DNA of 64,000 nt from assembly GCA_035601575.1 (NCBI GenBank), contig DATNNZ010000323.1, forward strand, positions 1 to 64,000. Direction: 5' to 3'. Both the position numbers and the translations under genes were made by a program. Under the pieces are notes generated by a model that did no database searches, was not told the origin of the DNA, and was given only the letters and a program-made list of their open reading frames with translations. The DNA is from DASTDH01 sp035601575 (GTDB lineage: Bacteria; Verrucomicrobiota; Verrucomicrobiia; Chthoniobacterales; JAFAMB01). Below, in pieces: positions 16,580 to 26,035 of this stretch (position 1 is the stretch's first letter; each line of letters begins with the position of its first letter).

Positions 16580-17944
16580 GTGAGAATCTTGCTACTACTC
16601 TCTTGCTTGTTTTTCAGTGGGTGTATGGGGTACCAAAGCTACCACTCACAGCCACTTCTCGACTCGGGAAGAGCAGGGAACGCTCGCGCACGAAGCCTGA
16701 ACGCGCTTGAGGTCGATGTGGCCCAGCTACACCATCCGTTGTTACCACCAATCGCCTTGAGTTCCAAACGCGGTATCGGACCTGATCAAGCGGCAGTTTT
16801 GTCCGTCTTGCTGAGCCCCAAACTCGTGGCGGAACGTGACCGCCGAGGCTTAGCCCAGGCCCAGCTCGTACAGGCCGGTATTCTGCCGAATCCGTCGATT
16901 GGTATAACACAGGATTTTGTTACTGGCGGCTTTACCAAGGGCGCGTTTAATCCCTACGGATTTAATGCTAGCTGGGACGTTTCGTCTCTGGTCCCTCACG
17001 GAGCAAAAGTGAAAGCCGCACGGTCAAATGTCGATGCAGTCAGTCTCGACGTTGCTTGGACTGAGTGGCAAACGGCGGAAGGCGCCAAGCTTGCGTTTTA
17101 TCGCGTGGTGGCCTTGCAAGCTCAGCTGAGTCGGGCCAAGCAAATCGATGCCGATCAACAGGCTACTGTGACCGCACTGCAAGCGGCCGTGGACCGTCAT
17201 GAAAGGAATGTGGTCGATTTGGCCGCTGCTCAGGCCGCGCGACAAGATTCTCTGACTGCCATTCTCGCCATTCAGCAAGAGTTGGATCAGAGGCGGTTGG
17301 CGCTGAAAAGAGCGATTGGTTTTTTGCCTCAATCTCAGCTGGCAATTCGATATGATTTCGCTCTCCCCTCTTCCGTCTCACCGCCCTCAGAAAGAGAATT
17401 ACTGGCGAACCTCGAAAATCAACGACTGGATTTAGTTGGACTTCGGGCGGGTTACCAAAGCCAGGAGGAGACCGTCCGCACCGCGATCCTGGCTCAATTT
17501 CCGAAAGCGGCACTCGGGTTCGCCCATGCCAGCGACAACTCAAATATCCATACCACCGGATTCGGTATCACATTCGATTTGCCGCTCTTTGATCGTAACC
17601 AAGGAGCCATTGCTACCGAAAAAGCCACCCGACTGAAGCTTTACGACGAATATGCCAATCGCGTATTCGAAGCGCGTTCCGATATCGCTTCTGCCCTGGC
17701 GGACATCCGTTCGCTCAATCAGCAGATTACGGTTGCGCAAGAGGCCCTGCCGGTCTTCCAGCGCCTCGTCGATACTTCAAGAACTGCTGCGGAAGAGGGT
17801 GCGGCCGACGTACTGGGCTACTTTCAAGCCCGGATTAGCTTGAACCAGAGAAGTCTGCAAATCCTCAAATTGAAGCAAACACTGATCGAAGCCAAGAGCG
17901 CGCTGGAACTTGCCTCCGGCAGGTACCTACCGGCCGAAAACTAA
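16580..17944 (+). CDS. TolC-family outer membrane factor lipoprotein of RND efflux pump
   Basis: The outer-membrane channel of a tripartite efflux pump. The GTG start at 16580 follows an AAGGA ribosome-binding site. Residues 1-15 form a lipoprotein signal with lipobox LFFSGC (Cys15). The mature protein has the two long-helix repeats of CzcC/TolC proteins, for example QAQLVQAGILPNPSIGI, FDLPLFDRNQGAIATEKA and DVLGYFQARISLNQRSLQIL, and it ends with ELASGRYLP. At 454 residues its length is usual. Adaptor and permease genes follow directly, so it is the first gene of the pump operon. Confidence 0.9.
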   Translation: MRILLLLSCLFFSGCMGYQSYHSQPLLDSGRAGNARARSLNALEVDVAQLHHPLLPPIALSSKRGIGPDQAAVLSVLLSPKLVAERDRRGLAQAQLVQAGILPNPSIGITQDFVTGGFTKGAFNPYGFNASWDVSSLVPHGAKVKAARSNVDAVSLDVAWTEWQTAEGAKLAFYRVVALQAQLSRAKQIDADQQATVTALQAAVDRHERNVVDLAAAQAARQDSLTAILAIQQELDQRRLALKRAIGFLPQSQLAIRYDFALPSSVSPPSERELLANLENQRLDLVGLRAGYQSQEETVRTAILAQFPKAALGFAHASDNSNIHTTGFGITFDLPLFDRNQGAIATEKATRLKLYDEYANRVFEARSDIASALADIRSLNQQITVAQEALPVFQRLVDTSRTAAEEGAADVLGYFQARISLNQRSLQILKLKQTLIEAKSALELASGRYLPAEN

Positions 17945-17961
17945 GCGGGGGTAGTAACACT

Positions 17962-19053
17962 ATGACAAAGAAGTCGTTCGTAATTCTAATTCTCATCTTA
18001 TTAACCGGTGGGATCGTCGGCTATGGCTTGATCAAAAAAACCGCAAAGAACGCTTCGGAATCGGGAGAAGCTCAGGGAACGGCAGCCGAGGAGTCCAAGC
18101 CGGTTGCCCAGGTTGAAACTGCTGCTGTCGAACACAAATCAATTTCTCAGACTCTCACCGCGTATGGAGGAGTGGTCGCTGCTCCCGGCAAAACTCATTT
18201 CATTGCGGTCTCTTTTGAAAGCCGCGTCAAACATGTTCTGGTCAGTGCGGGTCAAGTCGTAAACAAAGGAGATGCTTTGCTGGAGGTTGAGGGAACCGCC
18301 GCAAGTCTCCTTCAGCTGCAACAGGCAGAAAGCACCGAGGAAGAAACGCACAAGGAACTCGAACAAACGAAGCGACGTTTTGACATGAAATTGGCTACCA
18401 ATCAGGAACTCAACCAGGCACAGAAAGCTGCAGCAGACGCAGATTTGCTGTTGAACAGCCTTCGCCAGCAAGGGGTTGGTTCTGCCGGTAAGATTCACTC
18501 CGATACCGGTGGAGTCGTTGCCAAGGTGGATGTCGAAGATGGACAAGTCGCCGCTAGCGGAACTCCGCTCATTGAGATCGTTGCCAGCGAAGATATCGAA
18601 GTGAAGCTGGGCACAGAACCGGAAGACGTCGCGAAAATCGCGCCGGGCCAAAAAGTCGGTATCTCCCTGGTGAACGATCCGGGATCCCCGGCCATTGAGG
18701 GAACGGTCCGTCTCGTAACTCAGCGAGTTAATCCGGCCGATCGCCTGGTTGACGTGTTCGTATCCCCAACGCCGGGAACTCGACTGCTGCTAGCGGCCTA
18801 TGTTCGCGGCGAGATTGCCATCGCTTCTCGCGAAACGTTGGTCGTGCCCCGAGAAGCTGTTTTACCCAATGAGTCCGATTTTACACTCTACTTGGTTCAT
18901 GACGATCGAGCGGTCGAAAAGAAGGTCAAGCTCGGGTTAGAAACTGTCTCGGAAGTCGAGGTCATCGATTCCAGTCTTAAAGAGGGAGATCGCGTCGTCA
19001 CCGTCGGAAATCGCGAACTAACCGACGGGATGGAGATCAAAGAATCAAAATGA
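17962..19053 (+). CDS. RND efflux periplasmic adaptor (membrane fusion protein)
   Basis: Links the inner-membrane permease to the outer-membrane channel. One N-terminal membrane anchor (FVILILILLTGGIVGYGLI) is followed by the split lipoyl/barrel-sandwich domain (FESRVKHVLVSAGQVVNKGD, and HSDTGGVVAKVDVEDGQ), an alpha-helical hairpin rich in Gln/Glu, a beta-barrel region, and the membrane-proximal domain (LVVPREAVLPNESDFTLYLV). It has 363 residues. No extended His/Met-rich metal-binding N-terminus of the CusB type is seen. Its stop codon overlaps the ATG of the permease gene by 4 bases. Confidence 0.9.
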   Translation: MTKKSFVILILILLTGGIVGYGLIKKTAKNASESGEAQGTAAEESKPVAQVETAAVEHKSISQTLTAYGGVVAAPGKTHFIAVSFESRVKHVLVSAGQVVNKGDALLEVEGTAASLLQLQQAESTEEETHKELEQTKRRFDMKLATNQELNQAQKAAADADLLLNSLRQQGVGSAGKIHSDTGGVVAKVDVEDGQVAASGTPLIEIVASEDIEVKLGTEPEDVAKIAPGQKVGISLVNDPGSPAIEGTVRLVTQRVNPADRLVDVFVSPTPGTRLLLAAYVRGEIAIASRETLVVPREAVLPNESDFTLYLVHDDRAVEKKVKLGLETVSEVEVIDSSLKEGDRVVTVGNRELTDGMEIKESK

Positions 19054-22000
19054 ATTTTACCGATTGGACCTTTCGCCATCCCCGTTTTCTGCTGTCGCTG
19101 CTTGCCGTATTGGCGATAGCAGGCGCCACTTGTGCTATTTGGTTGCCGGTCGCACTTTTTCCTCAAGTCAGTTTTCCTCGAATTCGAATCAATTTGGATG
19201 CGGGGGACCGCCCAGCTGAGCGGATGGCCATCGAAGTAACCACTCCGGTGGAAAATTCGGTTCGTTCGATTCCGGGCGTCCGAACACTGCGATCCACGAC
19301 CAGTCGAGGAAGCGCGGAGATCTCGATCAATTTCGATTGGGGCCAAGATATGATCACCGCTCTACTCCAAGTAGAATCGCAGGTGAATAAAGTATTACCG
19401 ACGCTCCCAACTGGAACGACCTTCAACGTGATTCGAATGGATCCAACCGTATTCCCGGTAATTGCCTACAGCATTACTTCGGATACCCATTCACTCACCG
19501 AACTACGAGATTTGGCTCAATACGGTCTTCGACCTGCTCTGGCGACTGTGCCAGGCGTGTCTCAGATCGGGGTGCAAGGCGGGAAAGTAGAGGAATACGA
19601 AGTCGTTCTTAGCCTGCCCAAGCTCCAGTCTTTTGGATTGAGTTTCAATGATGTGGCCAATGCGCTGACGGCTGCTAATGTGCTCGTAGCCACCGGTCGA
19701 GTCGAACAATATGGGAAACTTTATCTGGTTATATCAGATACGCGGTTTCAGACCTTTGCTGATATAGGTAAGACGATTCTTAAGTCCGGTCCGGACGGAA
19801 CGGTTTTGTTGACCGATGTCGCCACGATCCAATCATCCAGCGAGCCGCAATGGATCCGGGTCACAGCGGATGGCCATGATGCTGTCGTTTTTCAGGTCTA
19901 CCAGCAGCCCGGCGGCAACACCGTTCAGATCGCACAAGGAATCAAAGCCAAGTTGCAGGCCTTGCAAAAGCAGATCCCAGCGGGCGTGCGAATTGCTAGC
20001 TGGTATGATCAAAGCAATTTGATTCTCGGCGCCACCAATAGCGCACGAGATTGTGTCTTCATCGGAGTCGGTCTGGCTGCTGGAGTCCTGTTTTTGTTTC
20101 TTCGAAGCTGGAAGATAACCCTTTTCGCCGCGATTGCTGTACCGTCCGTCCTATTAGCAACCGTACTTCTCCTCTACGTCTTTAAAATGAGTTTTAATAT
20201 CATGACGCTGGGCGGACTAGCTGCAGCAGTTGGACTCATTATCGACGACACGATTGTGATGGCCGAGCACATTGTGCGGCGGGTCCGTCAACAGCGGAGT
20301 GGCGCTCCAAGAGAAGCCGTTGTCACGGCGGCAGCTGAATTTACTCGTCCACTGGCCGGTTCCTCGGCCGCCACCATTATCATATTCGCACCCCTTGCCT
20401 TTCTGTCCGGAGTAACCGGAGCCTTTTTCCAAGCGCTATCACTGACGATGGCGGCCAGCCTGGTCATCTCCTTCTTCGTTGCTTGGATCGCGCTGCCGAT
20501 TATTTCGACTCGTCTACTCACTAGACGTGACGCAGATCTTAACGACGGTGGCAAGGTAACTCAGAGCATTCATCGAGTGTACCAAAGGTGGATGCGCTCT
20601 CTATTGCGAGCACCCATTTTGATTGTCTTTGTCCTGGTGCCTCTCGTCATCGCTGGATATTACGCTTTCTCCAACGTCCAGTCAGGCTTCATGCCAGTAA
20701 TGGATGAGGGAGGATTCATTATCGACTATCGCACGCCGCCTGGAACATCGTTGACCGAAACGGATCGCCTCATGCGTCAAGTCGAGGCAATCGTCCGGAA
20801 AATTCCCGAGGTCCAGACCTATTCGCGACGCACCGGGCTCGGGCTAGGAGGCGATCTGAACGAAGCTAATCAGGGCGATTTCTTTGTGCGGCTTAAATCT
20901 GGTCCCAGACGAGGTATTGAGCAGATTATGGACGATCTGCGTACGCAAGTAGAACACAACGTGCCGGGAATTCAGATTGAAACCGCACAATTAATGGAAG
21001 ATCTGATCGGCGATCTCACGAGCGTACCACAGCCGGTAGAAATCAAATTATTCTCCGATGACGAAGGGGTTCTCCAGAAATTGGCGCCGCAGGTCGCCGA
21101 AGCGATCAGCACAGTGCCAGGGATCGTCGAAGTAAAAAACGGAATCACGCCGGCTGGCGATGCTCTCGAGATCCGCGTCGACCGAGTGAAAGCCGCATTG
21201 GAGGGTGTTGATGCTGATTCCATAACCAAGACTTTGGATGGTTATCTATCGGGCGCAATAACAACAAAAATACTGCATGGCCCGAAACTAGTCTCCGTTC
21301 GCCTTTGGACACCAAAGAATGATCGAGCGACCGATCGAGATTTAGCCAATTTGCTTTTGCCGGCTCCAGACGGCCATCTGTTTCCACTTCGACGAGTTGC
21401 CACTTTCGAAACGGTTTCCGGCCAGCCGCAGATCACTCGGGAAGATTCCCGCCGAATGATTGCGGTGACGGCGCGAATCAGTGGGCGTGATCTAGGTTCC
21501 ACCGTGCATGACGCGCAGCGAGTGCTTGATAAACCGGGGCTGCTGCCGGCTAACGTACCCTACACGCTGGGAGGCTTATACGAACAACAGCAGATCGCTT
21601 TCCAGGGACTAACCGTCATCTTGATCGCGGCGATTGTGTTAGTCCTTTTGCTGCTTCTGTTTCTTTACGAGAACTACAGCGTGGCAATCGCGATGCTGGC
21701 CACAACCTTACTTGCGGTCGCTGGCGTTTACATCGGTCTCTGGGCAACCGGTACCGAGATCAATATTACCTCGCGAATGGGCATGACGATGATCGTTGGC
21801 ATCGTTACTGAAGTCGCGATCTTTTATTATTCGGAGTTTCAGGAAATTGGGGAACGCGATAATCGATTTATCGTCGCGGGTATTAACCGAATGCGTCCGA
21901 TCGCAATGACGACATTTGCCGCGATCCTCGCTCTGCTCCCTTTAGCCTTGGGCCTCGGAGAAGGATCTGCGATGCTGAAACCACTGGCGATCGCGATTAT

Positions 22001-22130
22001 TTCAGGCCTGGTGTTTCAGCTTCCTTTAGTGCTCATCGTTTTCCCGTGTCTGCTAGCGCTCTTCCGGCGCGATCCGACCGGCAAACAATTGAAAGTCCGC
22101 GCCCACCCGCTTCCGGTTACAGCTGGCTAG
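19050..22130 (+). CDS. RND-family efflux permease
   Basis: The proton-driven inner-membrane pump, 1026 residues, with the usual two halves of one membrane helix, a large periplasmic loop and six helices. The N-terminus (FRHPRFLLSLLAVLAIAG) is the first helix. Helix 4 carries AVGLIIDDTIVMAEH, with adjacent aspartates at about 399 and 400 that form the proton relay. Heavy-metal pumps (CusA, CzcA) usually have a DxxxMxEN pattern here; the Asp-Asp version resembles the hydrophobe/amphiphile class. So the substrate is uncertain although the operator looks metal-type. The second half has GMTMIVGIVTEVAIFYYSEF and RMRPIAMTTFAAILALLPLA. Confidence 0.92.
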   Translation: MNFTDWTFRHPRFLLSLLAVLAIAGATCAIWLPVALFPQVSFPRIRINLDAGDRPAERMAIEVTTPVENSVRSIPGVRTLRSTTSRGSAEISINFDWGQDMITALLQVESQVNKVLPTLPTGTTFNVIRMDPTVFPVIAYSITSDTHSLTELRDLAQYGLRPALATVPGVSQIGVQGGKVEEYEVVLSLPKLQSFGLSFNDVANALTAANVLVATGRVEQYGKLYLVISDTRFQTFADIGKTILKSGPDGTVLLTDVATIQSSSEPQWIRVTADGHDAVVFQVYQQPGGNTVQIAQGIKAKLQALQKQIPAGVRIASWYDQSNLILGATNSARDCVFIGVGLAAGVLFLFLRSWKITLFAAIAVPSVLLATVLLLYVFKMSFNIMTLGGLAAAVGLIIDDTIVMAEHIVRRVRQQRSGAPREAVVTAAAEFTRPLAGSSAATIIIFAPLAFLSGVTGAFFQALSLTMAASLVISFFVAWIALPIISTRLLTRRDADLNDGGKVTQSIHRVYQRWMRSLLRAPILIVFVLVPLVIAGYYAFSNVQSGFMPVMDEGGFIIDYRTPPGTSLTETDRLMRQVEAIVRKIPEVQTYSRRTGLGLGGDLNEANQGDFFVRLKSGPRRGIEQIMDDLRTQVEHNVPGIQIETAQLMEDLIGDLTSVPQPVEIKLFSDDEGVLQKLAPQVAEAISTVPGIVEVKNGITPAGDALEIRVDRVKAALEGVDADSITKTLDGYLSGAITTKILHGPKLVSVRLWTPKNDRATDRDLANLLLPAPDGHLFPLRRVATFETVSGQPQITREDSRRMIAVTARISGRDLGSTVHDAQRVLDKPGLLPANVPYTLGGLYEQQQIAFQGLTVILIAAIVLVLLLLLFLYENYSVAIAMLATTLLAVAGVYIGLWATGTEINITSRMGMTMIVGIVTEVAIFYYSEFQEIGERDNRFIVAGINRMRPIAMTTFAAILALLPLALGLGEGSAMLKPLAIAIISGLVFQLPLVLIVFPCLLALFRRDPTGKQLKVRAHPLPVTAG

Positions 22131-22176
22131 CAAATAACTCCAAAGCAAACCTCAATAAAATCGGTCGGCGATCCAA

Positions 22177-22851
22177 ATGAGAATCTTAGTCGTAGAGGAT
22201 GAAAAGAAGATCGCGCTCTTCGTACAAAAAGGGCTGAAGGAATGCGGCTTCGTAGTGGATGTTTTGTACCGGGGTGATGAAGCTTTGGACGTCATTCTCA
22301 CCCACCATTTCGATGCCGTTGTCCTGGATATCATGCTTCCTGGGCAAGACGGTCTTCGAGTCCTTCGAACGCTTCGCGAGAATTCGAATTTCGTGCCGAT
22401 CCTGCTGTTGACTGCCAGAGGAGATGTTTCGGAGAAAGTTGAGGGCCTGAATCTCGGAGCTGACGATTACCTGGCGAAGCCATTTTCTATCGAAGAGCTC
22501 GCCGCTCGCCTGCGTGCGGTCGCACGCCGGAGATCAGGAGAACAGTTTGCGCGCTATCGAGTAAAGAACCTGGTGCTCGATCCGGCCACCCGAATGATCC
22601 GCCGCGGAGAACGACGAATCGAACTTACCAGCCGAGAGTTTGCCTTGCTGGAGTGCTTAATGCGATCACCGAACCGGGTTTTCACTCGCACCCAGCTTAG
22701 CCAGCAGGTCTGGGAGTACGCATTTTGTGCGGATAGTAATTTGGTTGACGTTTACGTCCAAAGGCTGCGACGGAAGATCGATGACGGCGAGCCCGAAAAA
22801 CTCATCCAGACCGTCCGCGGCGCCGGATATCGAATCGGAGAAGGTGAGTGA
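22177..22851 (+). CDS. OmpR-family response regulator (CusR/CzcR-like)
   Basis: A 224-residue DNA-binding response regulator. The receiver domain (1-115) has acidic residues in VEDE (7-9), the phospho-acceptor Asp51 in VVLDIMLPGQDG, Thr in LLLTARG, and the lysine in YLAKPFS. The C-terminal winged helix (about 130-223) includes LTSREFALLECLMRSPNRVF, SNLVDVYVQRLRRKID and IQTVRGAGYRIGE. It starts 46 bases after the permease and overlaps the sensor kinase. Its likely target is the palindrome at 16499, making the pump locus self-regulated. Confidence 0.93.
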   Translation: MRILVVEDEKKIALFVQKGLKECGFVVDVLYRGDEALDVILTHHFDAVVLDIMLPGQDGLRVLRTLRENSNFVPILLLTARGDVSEKVEGLNLGADDYLAKPFSIEELAARLRAVARRRSGEQFARYRVKNLVLDPATRMIRRGERRIELTSREFALLECLMRSPNRVFTRTQLSQQVWEYAFCADSNLVDVYVQRLRRKIDDGEPEKLIQTVRGAGYRIGEGE

Positions 22852-23978
22852 AGCGTTGGCCATTGAGAAGCCGGTTGGCGTTGTGGACCGCCGTCTTGCT
22901 AACGATTGAGCTAGCAATCTTTGGGATCGCGTCGGGGTGGGTCATCTTTTATAGCCAAATTGAAGCATTCCGAGAAATTGCCGGGCAACACAAGGCACGA
23001 AACTCGGTCCATAAAGAGACTCGAGAACTGATATTGAGACTGGTTGTGGCAGATTTTACTGCGCTGCCCTTGGCAGTCATCGTGGCCGCTTTCGGCGTTT
23101 GGTGGACGACCGGGAAAGCGCTCAAGCCATTGCAAGATATAGCGGATGCAGCCGAGCGAATTCACGCAAAAGCGTTGCGCACCCGTATACCGAATACGCC
23201 GGCGCACGACGAGATTGAACGTCTGGTATCTGTGCTGAATAACACTTTTGATCGCTTGGAACGCAGTTTTGTCCAGGCAACCCGATTTTCCAGCGAAGCT
23301 TCTCATGAGCTGAAGACACCGTTGACTATCATGCGCGGTGAAATTGAATCAGCTTTGTCTAACGATTCGATTGATCCGCACAACGAGAAGCTGCTTGAGA
23401 GTCTTCTAGAACAGACTCATCGTCTATCGGCCATTGTCGAAAACCTGCTCTTACTCTCACGGGCTGACGCCGGTGCCCTCAATCTTCGAAAGAAAGCGGT
23501 CGATTTTTCAGGACTTTGTCAGGAACTAGCCGCTGACGCCGAGATACTGGCGCTGCGACGCAACATAGATCTTTCTTCGACGATCGAAAATGAGGTTCAA
23601 ATACAAGCCGATGAATGGTATCTGCGAAGGCTCTTGCTCAATCTTTTAGACAACGCCATCAAGTACAACATCCATTCCGGAAGAGTCGAAATCCACCTGA
23701 CGAAATCAGGATATCTCGCTTCGTTCCGAATCGCGAACACGGGCCCGGAAATTTCGGAAGAACATCAAATTCGAATTTTTGAACGATTTTATCGGACCGA
23801 AGCTAGTCGAGCTTCCGAGGTGGTCGGTTCCGGCTTAGGATTGAGTATTTGTCGAGAAATCGCACTCGCACATCAAGGCCAGATCTGGATGGAAAGAACT
23901 CGACCAGGTTGGACAGTGTTTGTCGTCAACCTTCCTCTCGCTAATCCGCAACGTGAGTTGACCGCCAATCCGGTGTGA
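22848..23978 (+). CDS. sensor histidine kinase, partner of the adjacent regulator
   Basis: A 376-residue membrane kinase. Two membrane helices (about 11-36 and 66-88) frame a very short outer loop of about 30 residues. A HAMP-like segment follows (about 88-140), then the H-box SSEASHELKTPLTIMRGEIE with His153, the N-box LLNLLDNAIKYN, and the G-box GSGLGLSICREIA. The GTG start at 22848 overlaps the regulator stop by 4 bases. CusS/CzcS-type kinases normally have a periplasmic domain of 100 residues or more, so this sensor must detect its signal differently, perhaps within the membrane. Confidence 0.92.
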   Translation: MKRWPLRSRLALWTAVLLTIELAIFGIASGWVIFYSQIEAFREIAGQHKARNSVHKETRELILRLVVADFTALPLAVIVAAFGVWWTTGKALKPLQDIADAAERIHAKALRTRIPNTPAHDEIERLVSVLNNTFDRLERSFVQATRFSSEASHELKTPLTIMRGEIESALSNDSIDPHNEKLLESLLEQTHRLSAIVENLLLLSRADAGALNLRKKAVDFSGLCQELAADAEILALRRNIDLSSTIENEVQIQADEWYLRRLLLNLLDNAIKYNIHSGRVEIHLTKSGYLASFRIANTGPEISEEHQIRIFERFYRTEASRASEVVGSGLGLSICREIALAHQGQIWMERTRPGWTVFVVNLPLANPQRELTANPV

Positions 23979-24172
23979 TTCTGGCGATATGTTGCATCGG
24001 TAAACCTTGCACGCTAGAAGCCAGCCACCGACGACATCGTTCGATAGTAACCTACGCTCAGCGGCTGGTCCGAAGCTCACAGTCCGGCATTAAACCGCGT
24101 CGCCTTATTCGCGCGCGCTAAAAGAAAGCTGTTGAGGTCTCTCGGCGTTCAAACATTGCATGACGGGGTCAA

Positions 24173-24342
24173 GGCTGGGACATGGCTCAAACCCGGCGCA
24201 TGGGATGCAAAACAAAACAGCGCATCGACCAAGGCGCCGAGGCCACCTACCCAACCTTCGGCGCGCCCTAGTTTTGAGGTTATGCATGCCCGAAACGTGG
24301 CCGCGACGTAGGCTTCGCGGAGTCGGGTTTTCGCCCTACCGT
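24173..24342 (+). repeat. solo REP-like repeat (copy A)
   Basis: Contains GGCTGGGACA directly followed by TGGCTCAAACCCGGCGCA (24183-24200), then GGCGCCGAGGCCACC and, at the far end, GTTTTCGCCCTACCGT (24327-24342). The same blocks in the same order occur around the transposase at 35.0-35.9 kb. GGCGCA and GGCGCC elements can pair as a stem. The copy lies between the convergent ends of the kinase and the aldo/keto reductase, a typical REP location. Confidence 0.7.
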
Positions 24343-24347
24343 AACCT

Positions 24348-25352
24348 TTACTGCTGCACCAACGCCATCATGTCCGGCGCATAGCGTTCCCCGGCAATAG
24401 CAAATTCTCGAAGGCGAGCGTTTGTCTCCTTCAGATCATCTTCAGTGAGCTGCACCGCCAATGCTCCCATGTTGTCTTCCAGATAGCGAACCCGCTTTGT
24501 GCCAGGAATCGGAATCATATCGTTCCCCTGAGCCAACACCCAAGCCAACGCAAACTGTGCGGGTGTGCAACTCTTCTTCGCTGCCAGTGCTTTTACCGCG
24601 TCAGCCAATTTGATATTTTTCTGCAACGCCTCTTCAGCGAAACGCGGGTTGGTCCGCCGCCAGTCAGTCGGATCAAGATCCGATACTTTTTGGATCGCTC
24701 CGGTCAAGAACCCGCGACCCAACGGACTGTACGGCACAAAAACAATCCCAAGTTCACGACAAGTCGCGAGTACGCCGTTTGTTTCCACTTCACGGGACCA
24801 AAGTGAATACTCGCTTTGCAACGCCGCGATCGGATGCACTTTGGCTGCGCGTCGTAAGGTTACCGGGTTAGCTTCCGACAATCCGAGCGCCCGTACCTTG
24901 CCCGCTGCTACCAGTTCCGCCATTGCCCCAACGGTATCTTCAATCGGTACATTGGGGTCAACGCGATGCTGATAAAAGAGATCTATTAAATCAATGCCGA
25001 GCCGGCCTAGACTCGCATCGCATGCGCGACGGACGTTGGCGGGCGAACTATCGGCCGTGCGGATCTGATTCTCATCGATTTTGAATCCGAACTTCGTCGC
25101 AACGACTACGCTGTCACGCGGAACGTCGCGGAGAAAACGTCCAAGCAATTCTTCGTTTTTGTAGGGCCCGTAGACTTCGGCCGTATCGAGGAAGTTGCCA
25201 CCGAGTTCAAAATACCGATGAAGGACGCGCAGAGATTCGGCTTCGTCGGTCGGCCCGTAGGCATGGGACATTCCCATACAGCCCAGTCCGAGCGCTGAGA
25301 CGGTGATACCGGAATGGCCGAGCGGACGGAAAGGAATAGATTTGTGTGCCAT
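24348..25352 (-). CDS. aldo/keto reductase
   Basis: A 334-residue NAD(P)H-dependent oxidoreductase with a TIM-barrel fold. It starts with IPFRPLGHSGITVSALGLGC, a family signature, and has the active-site residues in FLDTAEVYGPYKNEELLG (Asp, Tyr), VVVATKFGF (Lys) and LFYQHRVDPNVPIEDT (His). GLSEANPVTLRRA and PIPGTKRVRYLEDNMGAL complete the cofactor-binding end. It resembles the AKR13-type reductases related to YakC and IolS. The physiological substrate is unknown. An AraC regulator lies upstream on the same strand, separated by a 650-base spacer with debris. Confidence 0.93.
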   Translation of the reverse strand: MAHKSIPFRPLGHSGITVSALGLGCMGMSHAYGPTDEAESLRVLHRYFELGGNFLDTAEVYGPYKNEELLGRFLRDVPRDSVVVATKFGFKIDENQIRTADSSPANVRRACDASLGRLGIDLIDLFYQHRVDPNVPIEDTVGAMAELVAAGKVRALGLSEANPVTLRRAAKVHPIAALQSEYSLWSREVETNGVLATCRELGIVFVPYSPLGRGFLTGAIQKVSDLDPTDWRRTNPRFAEEALQKNIKLADAVKALAAKKSCTPAQFALAWVLAQGNDMIPIPGTKRVRYLEDNMGALAVQLTEDDLKETNARLREFAIAGERYAPDMMALVQQ

Positions 25353-25505
25353 AACTTAATGTCAGGGTTTAAAGAACTTTACGTGTTTTGATTGGTTTTA
25401 GGTTGATGGAAAATGTCTGTCTGAATCGGGTGAAAATAAGGATTCATTTTTAAAAAAACGACGTCTTCTGATTACTTGCCGATGCGACCGGTAGTTCAGC
25501 GATCT

Positions 25506-25676
25506 TCAGCGATTGAAAAGCGAAACATAGGCAGCATACAGGCTCGGTAGTTCCGGCCGTTCGCCTGTCCCCCCTGCTCGTGCCGCCGGGTTGAATCCCC
25601 AGACCGCGGAAAAGATTAAGGTCGCCACCTTGAACAAGAAGTCTGTCTCACCTCTCGGTTCTGAGATTGTTCTCAT
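25506..25676 (-). CDS. possible small secreted peptide
   Basis: A 56-codon frame on the minus strand starts at ATG 25676. It has a hydrophilic N-terminus and a hydrophobic stretch (FLFKVATLIFSAVWGF) ending NPAARAGG, which looks like a signal peptide with an Ala-x-Ala-type cleavage site. A short mature part (ERPELPSLYAAYVSLFNR) follows. It is co-directional with the aldo/keto reductase 150 bases downstream. No family was recognised and a chance frame is quite possible. Confidence 0.25.
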   Translation of the reverse strand: MRTISEPRGETDFLFKVATLIFSAVWGFNPAARAGGTGERPELPSLYAAYVSLFNR

Positions 25677-25755
25677 GAGCTAAACCTACCGAGGAATGAA
25701 AGAACCATCTCTCGGGCTTTTGCTCACCCTGTCGGAGTTTTGCGCAAAAAATGGT

Positions 25756-26035
25756 CATTCTCGCCTGAAGCTCGAATGAATAACCGATAGCCAATAGCCG
25801 ATTAAATTCAGGGCGCTGCGCTGCCCGAAAACGAACAACCCGTGAAAACGGCGGATCCTAGGCTCGATTCCTCGGAGCGCGCTGGGTTACTTCCGGGCGT
25901 CGCACCTGTTCGACGCAGCCTATGTGTTAGGAGAACCTTCGCGAACTGGTTGGCAAAGTCGGAAGCGACGCCCCTCCGTCCCTGCGCATCACTCTATCGG
26001 CTATCGGCTATTCATTCGAGCCTCAGGCGAGAATG
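25756..26035. repeat. 37-bp inverted duplication of the AraC gene tail
   Basis: The 37 bases at 25756-25792 match the reverse complement of 25999-26035 at 35 positions. The right copy is the end of the AraC-type gene, including its stop. The left copy, read on the plus strand, still encodes SFSPEARMNNR and a stop, preceded by a weakly AraC-like VGV. About 205 bases separate them. That spacer holds a partial copy of the TTCCGGGCGTCGCA repeat (about 25896) and no gene. The left arm may be a remnant of a related regulator gene or an inverted duplication. Confidence 0.65.
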
